From NCBI RefSeq assembly GCF_000003815.2, contig NC_049993.1:16204897-16268896 (forward strand): 64,000 nucleotides of DNA, read 5' to 3'. This document shows positions 20,301 to 28,635 of this stretch, piece by piece. The notes below the pieces were generated by a model that had not been told where the DNA came from, made no database searches, and was given only the letters and a program-made list of their open reading frames with translations. This DNA is from Branchiostoma floridae. Taxonomy: Eukaryota > Chordata > Leptocardii > Amphioxiformes > Branchiostomatidae. How positions within the stretch are numbered: position 1 is the stretch's first letter; each line of letters opens with the position of its first letter. Made by a program: the position numbers and the translations under genes.

Positions 20301-21737
20301 TCCATGCTTTTCTTTCGTAAATGTATTTAGAAAAGCAAGTAAAAAAAACTCTTGTGTCAAGCCTTAAAGTTTATGATGACCGTATTCATGAATATTTTGT
20401 TCCTTTCTTCCGCAGGTACTACCAGTGCCAGGTGATCGGGCTGACATCACAAACTTTCTTCGAGGTGAACTTTGACGACGGCTCGTATAGCAACAACCTG
20501 TTCCCACAGGACATCGAGAGCCACAACTGTGAGAGAGACGGCCCTCCCTTGGAGGGAACGCCGGTCACTGTGAGTCAACAACTTTGTCTTCTTCTTACCC
20601 CTTAGTAACCATAGTACAGAGATTGTCATATCAATGAAGAGAACACTGTTCATGATACATTGTTGTATTGGTTTGTGTATATCTGTGAATTGTAGATAAA
20701 GGTATCATGGTGTATTTGAGTTTTGTTAACAAGTATTTTTCTTTTCTGTTCATTGAGTTTTGTTGTCAGGCTAAAGTAGGTATCCTCCATTGATGTCTAT
20801 GTGTCAGCTATAATATGTGGCAAATACTGTAAATGCAGAAATGTTCGCGGTGGATTAATGTTCACGGTTTTCACGGTGACCACTTCACCACTTAAATGCA
20901 TTTACAGTAGTTCAATAGTGTCCAAAAAAGATTTCGTGAGCTATATTGTTGCTGTGTTGCTCCTCCCAGGTCCGTTGGACAGATGGTATCCTGTACAATG
21001 CTGTCTTTGTGGGGTACTCTACTGTCACCATGTACCAGGTCGAGTTCGAGGACGGGTCACAGCTGACGGTCAAGAGGGAAGACGTCTACACCGAAGACGA
21101 AGACCTCCCGAGGAGGGTGCGGTCTCGCCTGGTAAGGACGCAGGGTCAAGGTCAAGTAGTCCCTCCAAGGTCATCAGCCTCGGAGCAGACGTTAAGTAGT
21201 GAAGGGGCAACAGGGTATACCAAAACTAGCTGTCCACTGAGACCTGCTACGGCCAATTTTCAATCGGAAGCAATGGGGGGCTGGGATCATATGATGCCTC
21301 CTAGTATGGAGTCGAGTGCAAGATATAGGGATGTGGGTTCTAGCAGGTCAGGCAGAAGGAGCTTTGGCTCGGTAGAAGAGACATTTGGCTCGGCATACGG
21401 TGGTCAGAATGCTGCACAGCACACGGTAGCAAGCGGAGCTGGGTTTGGCTTCGAGTCGGAGGCCTCTTCGATGGGACGCATGCCAGGCCAGTTTGGGCTT
21501 GGTGCGGGTATGGGGCAGCAGCCAGGCATGGGGATGATGAACAGTGCGGTGTTCGGCTCGGCGCCAGTCTTCTACCAACCGTCGTTCCTCGGGTTTCAGT
21601 ACTACCCGCAGCAAATGGACAGACTAGAGCCGCCCCAGCCGGTCTCCGGCTACTACGGGTCGGAGCTGTCGCCTCACCTCATGGAGCTGTACGCCATGGT
21701 GCCGGACGCGCATTCTTCGTCGGACGGGAGGAAGTGA
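11246..21737 (+). CDS. KDM4: KDM4 (JMJD2) histone H3 lysine demethylase, 3' part of gene, 12 exons
   Basis: KDM4 enzymes are nuclear Fe(II)/2-oxoglutarate dioxygenases that demethylate H3K9me3 and H3K36me3. Joining the 12 exons listed below gives consistent phases throughout and 906 codons plus a TGA stop. In order the fragment holds: CACRKDG at its first residues (the two Cys that complete the zinc site after the JmjC domain); a charged, proline-rich linker (~35-300); a PHD region starting at DPYCAVC (~340) and running through SCYG, WTCSRC and the extended PHD blocks CCLC and CAHAAGM (~460-570); and a hybrid double Tudor domain (~585-700). The Tudor aromatic-cage positions that in KDM4A read H3K4me3 appear conserved: Phe in SQTFFEV, Trp and Tyr in [12 protein letters not shown] ~200-residue Gly/Met/Gln/Tyr/Ser-rich tail ends the protein. 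The presence of PHD and Tudor places it with KDM4A/B/C rather than KDM4D. The JmjN/JmjC catalytic core is not in view. Confidence 0.95.
11720..11888 (+). CDS. KDM4: KDM4 exon b: basic linker
   Basis: Acceptor CTCCCCTAG, donor GTAGGA. 169 nt, ends with one base of a split codon. It encodes a His/Arg/Lys-rich linker (RKRKN, ARRHP). Poorly conserved, as expected for this part of the family. Confidence 0.85.
12695..12871 (+). CDS. KDM4: KDM4 exon c: linker with AT-hook-like KKRGRPKK
   Basis: Acceptor GTTCGTTTCAG, donor GTAATC. 177 nt in the 1-1 phase. The segment [10 protein letters not shown] is an AT-hook-like GRP core, followed by an acidic Val/Glu stretch. An AT-hook here could add minor-groove DNA binding; that function is inference. 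Confidence 0.85.
13268..13391 (+). CDS. KDM4: KDM4 exon d: linker with SUMO-like VKQEPED
   Basis: Acceptor CTTCTACAG, donor GTAAGT (excellent consensus). 124 nt. The VKQEPED and VKVET segments fit psi-K-x-E sumoylation consensus sites, common in KDM linkers; modification is inferred only from the motif. Confidence 0.85.
13600..14073 (+). repeat. Two extra partial copies of intron end plus exon-e start
   Basis: The block ending GATGTTCCCCACAG followed by TAGAAGTCCCCCCGTGC occurs at 13834, about 240 bp before the true exon start at 14074, and a more diverged form lies near 13635. The shared unit also includes the intron phrases CAATTTGAGCTTTCGTGAAT and GGTCCAAACAAAC. The copies keep a plausible acceptor but diverge after AAGCCAGAAAAG, losing the exon's reading frame. 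Confidence 0.85.
14074..14420 (+). CDS. KDM4: KDM4 exon e: long disordered linker
   Basis: Acceptor TTCCCCACAG, donor GTAAAA. 347 nt. Proline- and charge-rich ([17 protein letters not shown]), then an acidic patch [10 protein letters not shown], then [13 protein letters not shown]. That last block aligns by pattern with the RHPLSRPP region of vertebrate KDM4 upstream of the PHD fingers. Confidence 0.9.
14905..14949 (+). pseudogene. Truncated duplicate of KDM4 exon f
   Basis: After a good acceptor (TTATTTCAG) the sequence reads the start of exon f ([13 protein letters not shown]) with a few substitutions, then leaves the exon within about 45 nt. The true exon starts 288 bp downstream at 15193. 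A 156 bp MITE at 14981-15136 sits between the two, so the original duplication distance was about 130 bp. Confidence 0.85.
14981..15136. mobile_element. MITE, family B copy 1 (CTGTAAATGCATTTAAGTTC ends)
   Basis: Left end CTGTAAATGCATTTAAG, right end CTGTATTTACAG; flanked by TA at 14979-14980 and 15137-15138. The interior has the signature GTTCGCGAACATTAAACCAC and CGCGAAA. Related copies are at 20827-20907 and 60451-60655. A TA-target non-autonomous element inserted in a KDM4 intron. Confidence 0.85.
15193..15359 (+). CDS. KDM4: KDM4 exon f: start of first PHD region
   Basis: Acceptor TTATCTTTCCAG, donor GTGAGA. 167 nt ending in phase 0. It encodes [16 protein letters not shown] and then [13 protein letters not shown], where Cys-x-x-Cys opens the zinc-binding PHD cassette. 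Confidence 0.95.
15813..16370 (+). repeat. Tandem copies of intron end plus exon-g start (period ~122-128 bp)
   Basis: The exon-g beginning (GTCCATCCTGA...CCAACCCGTACACATGTC) recurs at 15813, 16123 and 16249, with a shorter remnant at 15941, before the real exon at 16371. Each full copy is followed by AGAGCTGTGCTTCCTGTGG-like text and TCTAAACAAGA, giving an in-frame stop. All lack an internal GC-rich ~30 nt segment present in the real exon. Several copies keep TCTGTAG or GTTTAG acceptors. Confidence 0.9.
16371..16584 (+). CDS. KDM4: KDM4 exon g: PHD1 middle
   Basis: Acceptor ACCTCTGTAG, donor GTGAGT. 214 nt. Contains [10 protein letters not shown] and [12 protein letters not shown], matching the PL(I/V)PEMCF and C-x-x-C-x-x-(R/Q)VHA blocks of vertebrate KDM4. 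The GC-rich segment [11 protein letters not shown] is absent from the upstream pseudo-copies. Confidence 0.95.
16779..18209. mobile_element. 1.43 kb DNA transposon (pogo/Tigger-like ends), non-autonomous, in KDM4 intron
   Basis: Left terminus CAGTCAAACCTGGTCTACC, right terminus TACAGGTTTGACTG, flanked by TA (16777-16778 and 18210-18211). The subterminal GACGACCACTGTCC and GAAGACCACTCAAGG-type blocks are also inverted. No transposase motif is seen inside; ORFs within it look random. CAGTCAAACC termini with TA duplications fit the pogo/Tigger branch of Tc1/mariner (established for that group; assignment here is inference). Confidence 0.8.
18424..18503 (+). CDS. KDM4: KDM4 exon h: PHD1 end
   Basis: Acceptor CCCTGTAG, donor GTAAGG. 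80 nt, returns to phase 0. Encodes [10 protein letters not shown] and [11 protein letters not shown], the last Cys pairs of the first PHD finger. Confidence 0.95.
18678..18851 (+). repeat. Two 87 bp tandem copies of intron end plus exon-i start
   Basis: CAATGTTG(C/G)CT starts at 18678, 18765 and 18852, exact spacing 87 bp. Each unit carries the start of exon i, then GAATGCAGTTTGGTCCTCA, CAGAATCCGAATTCCTCATG and CTCTGCTTACCCC(T/G)CAG. The copy at 18765 has an intact CCCCTCAG acceptor. Confidence 0.92.
18852..19016 (+). CDS. KDM4: KDM4 exon i: extended PHD start
   Basis: Acceptor TACCCCGCAG, donor GTGCGT. 165 nt, phase 0. Encodes [13 protein letters not shown], then [17 protein letters not shown], the C-x-x-C...W-x-H-x-x-C core of the extended PHD zinc knuckle. 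A run of 15 G (19037-19051) lies 20 nt past the donor. Confidence 0.95.
19618..19877 (+). CDS. KDM4: KDM4 exon j: extended PHD end and Tudor entry
   Basis: Acceptor CATCTACAG, donor GTATGG. 260 nt. Contains [28 protein letters not shown] and [17 protein letters not shown], then [15 protein letters not shown], which opens the first Tudor strand. Confidence 0.95.
20416..20569 (+). CDS. KDM4: KDM4 exon k: hybrid Tudor, first half
   Basis: Acceptor TCTTCCGCAG, donor GTGAGT. 154 nt. [17 protein letters not shown] matches the Tudor strand carrying the cage Phe of KDM4A; FPQDIESH follows. Confidence 0.95.
20827..20907. mobile_element. MITE, family B copy 2 (81 bp)
   Basis: Ends CTGTAAATGCAGAAATG and CTTAAATGCATTTACAG with flanking TA at 20825-20826 and 20908-20909. 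Interior GTTCGCGGTGGATTAATG. Sits in the last KDM4 intron, 63 bp upstream of the final exon. Confidence 0.85.
20970..21737 (+). CDS. KDM4: KDM4 exon l: hybrid Tudor second half and C-terminal low-complexity tail
   Basis: Acceptor GCTCCTCCCAG; open to TGA at 21735-21737 (256 codons including stop). The first ~50 codons ([38 protein letters not shown]) are the second Tudor. The remaining ~200 residues are rich in Gly, Ser, Met, Gln, Phe and Tyr ([28 protein letters not shown]), unlike the short tails of vertebrate KDM4A. Confidence 0.95.
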   Translation, partial: VRWTDGILYNAVFVGYSTVTMYQVEFEDGSQLTVKREDVYTEDEDLPRRVRSRLVRTQGQGQVVPPRSSASEQTLSSEGATGYTKTSCPLRPATANFQSEAMGGWDHMMPPSMESSARYRDVGSSRSGRRSFGSVEETFGSAYGGQNAAQHTVASGAGFGFESEASSMGRMPGQFGLGAGMGQQPGMGMMNSAVFGSAPVFYQPSFLGFQYYPQQMDRLEPPQPVSGYYGSELSPHLMELYAMVPDAHSSSDGRK

Positions 21738-24700
21738 TCTCAACACACTTAGCTTCTAGTTTCACAAACCCAGGTTAGGCTGCGCTGGGTTGATTGTATG
21801 GATGACATCTTGTGAAGACCAAAAATTTAATGCAAAAGTAAAGAAATTCCGGATTTAGTGTTGTCGTTAATGTTAAATGTTTGGGACGATTGTAGTACCA
21901 GTGACCATGTCTACGTAAGGACCACCTGGTCAATATGACCATTTTCTGAGACCACTAAGATAACTTTTCCTTTTGTCACAAGCATTAAGAACCTGTCTAT
22001 AATGACTAGTTGTCCACATAGACATAGCATTGTCATTGATCCTTGCCATCTTCTCAAAGAAAAAGATAACATACCAAAATCTCTGTGCGTCAAGATGTCA
22101 TCCATAAAGTCAGTTTAGTGTGGCCTTAGCATACGTACACAAGGTGCTCGGAATTGGCCATTTTCTATAACAGAGTACACTGAAACTTGCAAACTGAGAA
22201 ATGTAAGTAATGCTATGTTAAGTAGGATTTTTAAACAGAAACATAAACAGTAGTATTCATTCAAAGTACACAATCCCTTTTGATTTGAATGCTTGAACTT
22301 AAAGCTTGTCTCTCCCAATTACATCTTTTTGGAGTTAAAAAGGAAAACATTTTGCTCAGGAATGTGCCCAAGATGGTATAGTACAGCGTTCCTTAACTTA
22401 AGTCTCAAGAACGTGCAGAATCTGAAATAGGCCTCTTGCCTCATCTTGCATCACTAAAGAATGATGTACATAAATGTATGTAAATATATGTGTTTGTGTG
22501 TGTGTGTGGTGTCACTATAGTCTGTAACGGTTAGTTTTTTGGAGCTTATTATTAAAGCCTTAAGGCTAGATATAGGGATAGTTGTAAACCTGAAAGTACA
22601 TTGTAATCATGAGCAAATTGAAAACGTTGCATTCTTCCAACTTTGTCCATATCACTGCAGTGTTGTTTTTTTTCTTTCTTTACCAAATAGGACAGAGTGA
22701 TGTGAATTAGAATTGTCATTTCGAGTGACTATGATTGATTGATTTTTATCTTGAAATTTATTTATTTTGTAAAGTCTTGTATCATTACTATTATTATTAT
22801 TATTGTTCAAACCTATAAGGTAATGAACATGTATGTGTTGTTGATGTTGTAAAAATCAGGCTTTTTAGTATTACTTATATTTTGTGTAATAGTGACTACA
22901 TTTGTATTTGAGAAACTGCTCTTTACGGGGTAGCAGTAGAGGAACAATGCCTTACTATACAGTGCTACATAATCGTGCATGCATATATGCTTGGCTGTTG
23001 GCAGTGTTTTGGGTATTTCTGCACTTCGTACATGCAATCAGGAAGCTGCTACAAAATGTAGGTTCATGTTGCTGTCTTATAACATGTTGTGAGAAGAGTT
23101 TGCATTGTTGGTGACCACTGACAAACCAAGAATGTTGGTGTTAGCCACTGACCAATGAGGTTCAAGACTTATCCTTCTCTTACTGCGATTGGTGCTTTAC
23201 TCGATCAATCAGTATTCTCTTATCTCAAAGTGGAGTGTGAGCCATGCAGGTAAAGTATGTAGTGAATGTGTCAGAAATACCCTTAACTTCTGTCGTAGTC
23301 TCTTTGTGTTTAGCAGACATCAGTCAAAAGACATGATCAGATCCAACAGGATTCTTTGAACATCCTTTTTTTCTCAGAAAATGTGTTGATGGCTTCTAGA
23401 AGGTGATAAAAAGGTGGTTTGCAGTCACTGTGGAGGATGTTTCAGTTCTTGAACAATATTAAAAGTTGTTTTTTTCATTTGTATTTAGGTTTTTTGGAAG
23501 ACATTGGTGAAGTAATAGGTGTGCACTCCACTGCGTAGCTTTCACTTGCCTTCCAGTCCCAGACAGAAATTGACAGAAATGTTTGTCTTGCTGTTTAGAC
23601 CTGCAGTACCATTTCATGTTGCCAGGGGGTGCTCATACAGATGAGGGAGCCCCACAGAACCCAGGTTTGCTGCCCTCGATGGTCTTGACTCAAAAGAGCA
23701 CATCTGAAATGAAAACATCAAAATTTGAGTGTGTTTTTTCTCAGAACTAGGGTAGTTTACATCAGAGTAAGTCAGTTGATAGGGAAGGAAGGTGACCAAA
23801 TTTGCCCTCTTTTTTTCCGTTTTCTGCAGTCCACGGCCACTGACATGAGGCATGACATCTTCTACAGAGGGGATCTCGTAGAAAGCAAGCGACCTCGCGT
23901 TGCCAACACGCGCTATTCCTGGAGCCCAGATGCCGCAGATTTCGCTAGCGGAGGGACCCCGTAGCTCAGAAAAGTGCCGTAAGCTCTCTGTGAAAATTAG
24001 AACCCAAAAGGTCTCAAGCAATAGAGTACGATTCTTGAGAAACAACACAGTTGATTGGTTGGATTTTTTAGTTTCTTGCAGTGACATTCTTCTTGACTTG
24101 ATCCAAAGATGATTCTTGTTGTCTTTTTGGATTTGATGATGTTGATTGAATCTGATGTCTGATAGACCGCGCTAAGAAGTTCAATGTACAATCTACCTGG
24201 TTTCATGGTAGATTAGCAAACTAGACCTTTTGTGTGTAGTGATGTGGTTGTTCCTGTTACAGTAGTTAAACCATCTGCACTGTTCTGTTGTGTATGGTGA
24301 TGTTGGGTATCCGCCTGTATGTTCTTCATGCTTCTGCACATGATGCGCAGCTTGCCTCGCTTTCCAAGCAAACAAAATTGTAAGGTATATACTGATAATT
24401 GCAGTATATACAGTAATGGTATAAACCGTAGTAACAGTGAAATTTATCAGAATCATTGTATGATGGTGCTTACTATACTTGATCATAATGATTATTTTAG
24501 ATATTACAATTTGACAAGTGCATTTAGACAAAAAACTATTGAGGTTTGTCAAGGCTACTTAGACAGTGTTACTTCTTGCTCCAAGTTTGTCTAGGTGAGT
24601 ACACTTGCAGTTCCATGCCATGTTTCTACAGATTAAGTTGTGCTGCAACCCCTGCAAAGTTTGGATTTCCTGCTGCTGTTGGGAAAATGTAAAAATGGAC

Positions 24701-26741
24701 TCAGTCACTCCTCCAAGAGTCATGTTTACCACCACTCATTTACTGGTTTGCTCTTCGACATGGCAGGTTGAAATAATATCCAAACATCACCAAACAGTTG
24801 AACAGTGCAAGAAGGTATGTTCATATAGCTGTAAAATAGTAGCTGCAGGTAGACAATTGATATCGACAAATAGAAACCACATAGATGAGATAACAGATAC
24901 CAAATATCACAATGCAGATTCTGTATCTTACTACATCAGGTAGTATGTTACTCAAGAAATGAGAGATGCCACTTATCTTTTGTAAGAAGCTATGTGTACA
25001 GTCTAGTGTGTTTTGTACAGAGTGTTGCACTATGAGGGCCATGCTAGTAGAACTGCACTTTTCAGTGTGAACCCTAGGTGGCACTACAGACAGAAGGTCA
25101 TGACTGACAAGCCCACAGTTGAGCCCAGTGAAGACATTTGGTGGAGTATCTTTGATTAAAAACACAACCAGATTTAGTTGATTTGTGGGTTGACTACCTA
25201 CATTTATTTCAAAAGAAAGGTTTTGTTTTCATTGCAAAATGAAAGTTTGTTTATCCAGAATTTTGGTTGAATCATGATACGGAATAGAAGTTTGTTTCTT
25301 CTAGCACTCGAGAAGTTTATAAGCTGGTCAAAGCCATTTTTATCTTTGGTTGAGGGGCTTAGCAGCTAAAAGCAAAAGGTTTGTATCATGTCTGGATGTA
25401 TAACCCCTCAGGGTGAACATTGATAGGTGCATTGCGTTCCTTGTAGTTAGTTAGTTAGTTAAGACTAGATTTAGATTAACTCTGTAAATAAAGTACAAGT
25501 AAGTGAAATGAAAACAGTTTGCATGTCCACACAATGAAAAATGTACATTTCTCATGAAGGTCATTCTCTGATCACTGTTTTCGAAAGAAAATTCCTGGAA
25601 AAAAATCAAACTTTGAGTGTAGCTTTTCTTTCCTTTTGTGTGTTATTGTATATGTCGAAGCTTCTTGCAAAAAAAACGGACTATTTTTTACACATTGTAT
25701 TGGTCAACACTAGACTCTAGAGTCAAGGAATCAAAAGATAAAATATGGTCATGTTTTACAAAAGACATGCCATAATAACAAGAATCCCTACACCAGAGAT
25801 GGTTGTACTTTATCACTTAAATACATTACCCAAAATATCATGCAAAATATTTAACAGACATTGACTATACTTCTCTGAGGTATACATGTACATACATTCT
25901 CAATATTCAATTCAAATGCACAGGTACACATTTAAATCAGAGATAAATGTTATACTGCTACCAATGTTGAGAAATTGCAAGTTTCAAAATTCTGTTGCAT
26001 CATGCACTCAAACAGCCAGCAAAAGAAAACTTGTGGAGAGAATGTTGATACCTTTATATCGCGTTAGTCAACTGTGGTATGTTTTGCTTTGTATATAAAG
26101 CAATAAGGTCTTTTTTTCTATTTATTGTTGAGAATTGGTGATATACAATGTATAAGATGAGAAATGTGTTTGTACCAAAAGTAGCACTTGGCAAGGATAT
26201 TTGAAGTCTTAGCTACAAGTTAGGATTTCATCTGCTTAGTTGATGGTACTGACAATGATATGATGCTGAAACTCTGTAGATATTTTGGTACGTTTTGTGC
26301 TTGGGGGTTACAGGTAGAGTGGTATTACATTGTAGTATTAAGAAGGCGTTCTCCGATTGACTTGTACATAAACCTATCGAGTTGCAAAACAAACATGTAT
26401 GTCTACCAAGATTCCTCAACAGAAGTAAAATGTCAAAACATGCCAGTGGCTTCATTTCTTCATTTGTGGTATTGAAATAATACTGTAACACAAATAGAAT
26501 ACATGTATACCATTTTTTTTAGAAATTCTAGTGTATTTCTAACAACTCAAGAAGTACTGATGTCAGCTGAAAAGGTATTGACAGGTACAACTTACATGTA
26601 TTGTGAAGTACTCTTACATTTGAAATGGATTGTCCATTTTTTTCACTGACGACTACTAAGGCAAATTCTGTTTAAGAACTCTAATTAGACATGTTACAGT
26701 TTGGTCTATTATTGCAAGTGAACTCTAAGCAATATATTATA
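21738..26741 (+). other. KDM4 3' UTR / intergenic, no gene seen
   Basis: No exon recognised. It contains (TG)n around 22490-22508, a TTATTATTATTATT run near 22790, and a possible AATAAA signal at 25487-25492. Where the KDM4 transcript actually ends cannot be decided from sequence. Confidence 0.4.
25487..25492 (+). promoter_or_regulatory. Candidate AATAAA polyadenylation signal
   Basis: AATAAA in an AT-rich context, 3.75 kb downstream of the KDM4 stop. It would imply a long 3' UTR; earlier variant signals such as ATTAAA at about 22550 are also possible. Confidence 0.25.
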
Positions 26742-27277
26742 AGGCCATAGCAAGTAAATTTTATGGATGACATCAGCGCACGCATTAATTTTTGCCTGAT
26801 TTCAGAAGAAAAAAACAAAGTTTTTCTTCTGCAGGGATGGTCAACATGACGATAAAGTACCAAAATGAGCAAATATGTTGTGTTGTAGCCTAATAATTGT
26901 ACTTGTAGAAGTGACACTTGCGAGGTACCCAGGGCTGTAGTTGTATAAATGAAACTTATTGGATAGTTGTAAAAGTGACACCAATATGGAAGCCATGAGT
27001 ATGGTTACCAACTTTGTTGGTGATGCCAGTCTACCACACTAGTGTCACTTTTACCACACCAGAACATGTCTTGAATACAGGAATGAATGCCTTGTTGGCT
27101 CTGATACCATGTTTTGTCCCTTTAATTCTTGTTACAACACTCATCACAACTTTATGGTGCCTATTTTTGAATATGTAGCCATCTTGTTTTTTTTTCACCC
27201 ATCTTTTTTTTTTGCCCTATCGCACTATTTTTGCAGTCTGCAGAGGATGTCATCCATAAAATTTACTTGCTAGGCCT
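26742..27277. mobile_element. Inverted-repeat element with ~32 bp termini
   Basis: The left arm AGGCCATAGCAAGTAAATTT plus TATGGATGACATC is matched in reverse by GATGTCATCCATAAAATTTA plus CTTGCTAGGCCT at the right. An inner inverted pair, GTAAAAGTGACAC and GTGTCACTTTTAC, lies near 26970 and 27044. No ORF of note. Confidence 0.7.
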
Positions 27278-27694
27278 AACATCCAAAGTGGAAATACAAT
27301 GTACTTTGTATTTAATATCAAAGACATCAATTTATCATCCATAGCACAAAACTGACAACCTTTATCATGATATAACATTAACTTTAACACATTTACATAA
27401 TCGCATAAAAGTTTTCACAGGCACCACATGAAATACATATAACTGATTTCAAGACACAAAACAGTTATAGTTGAAAGATTATGTCTTACAGTGTGCTAGT
27501 GCAACATTTAATCATATTTACTACCTATAAATCTTTGAAAAGGTGAATATTTCGCTACAGCAGTAGGCAGAATATCGAAAATACTTGCTTTCCTAAGTTC
27601 TTTTTTAACATTCTGATGTACTCTACAGCTATAGAGCAGTAACATTTCCTGCATCAGGTGAACCAAGCATCAGTGATTGGGAAGTTTGTCCTGA

Positions 27695-27846
27695 GTGTAC
27701 CATTATTGCACAAGTGTACCATTATTGTACAAGTGTACCATTATTGTACAAGTGTACCATTATTGTACAAGTGTACCATTATTGCACAAGTGTACCATTA
27801 TTGTACAAGTGTACCATTATTGCACAAGTGTACCATTATTGCACGA
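27695..27846 (+). repeat. Eight-copy 19 bp minisatellite
   Basis: The unit GTGTACCATTATTGYACAA repeats at 27695, 27714, 27733, 27752, 27771, 27790, 27809 and 27828. Only one position varies (T/C). The unit length is not a multiple of three, which explains the repeated peptides in the reading frames across it. There are no spacers, so it is not a CRISPR array. Confidence 0.95.
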
Positions 27847-28424
27847 TATCAAGTACTCAAAGTACCTATTCTCACATGTTTTAACTGTAACCACTGAATG
27901 CCTTACTTTGACACATTGTACATGATAAAACATTTGATGTGAAAAATACTCTTCATATCACTTCTACTTAATGCCCTATTTTACATACATACAAACAATA
28001 CAACAATATCTACAAGGTGAAACATTTTTTTTTTGGTACTGCAATCACCAAAGTCATGATCCATAAATGACAGGTCATAAGGTTTGGAGGTCAGAGGCCA
28101 ACCCGCTGTCAGCACTGCATTTTGAAGGATTATGTAGATGTGCTTCCAACATTCCAGTGGAAATCCATTCCAAATTTACTATATTTCAGGTAATTTGTTC
28201 ACTTAAGGTTGTAAATCGGACATCATACAAGTCAGGTAATTGGGCCGCACAAAGTTCAAACAAAGGTTCTACACAGATTCTATAGGCAAACTTTTAGGGA
28301 AGTAAAAACATGTTAGCGGCGGCTTTGGTCTATTATTGAAGGTGGCTAATTCTGATATACAAATGGAGCAACAACGGGCGTAAACAGTGTTTATCAGCAA
28401 GCCTTTGGGGGAGTTTGATTGCCC

Positions 28425-28635
28425 TTAAGCTGTCTGAGGTCCATCATCAGACTCTGGCTTGTAGACCTGGGCCTTGTTGTCATCAGCAGGGGCGGAGGTA
28501 GTTTTGTTGTGCTCAGAGGCCGTCCCAGCAGAGGCGGAGTTAGTCTTGTTTGGCTCTGAGGCACTACCAGCCGATGAGGACAGGTTGAAGAGCCGCATGT
28601 TCTCCACTTCACTGGGGCGGCAGCAGCAGGCGATG
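28425..28635 (-). CDS. PTGER4-like: EP4-like receptor exon 7: cytoplasmic tail
   Basis: Acceptor CAAACCCACAG; stop TAA complement at 28425-28427. 211 nt in phase. IACCCRPSEVENM, then a Ser/Thr/Asn-rich tail with an internal near-repeat (SASEPNKTNSA / TASEHNKTTSA), ending PESDDGPQTA. Ser/Thr richness suits kinase and arrestin regulation. Confidence 0.82.

Noticed and set aside
27695-27846. Possible CRISPR array
   Set aside because: Direct head-to-tail repeats with no spacers, in a eukaryotic genome.
27658-27925. Two overlapping ORFs with repeated VPLL(H/Y)KCTIIVQVYHY-type peptides
   Set aside because: They are translations of a 19 bp tandem repeat that lacks stops in all three forward frames; no gene structure.
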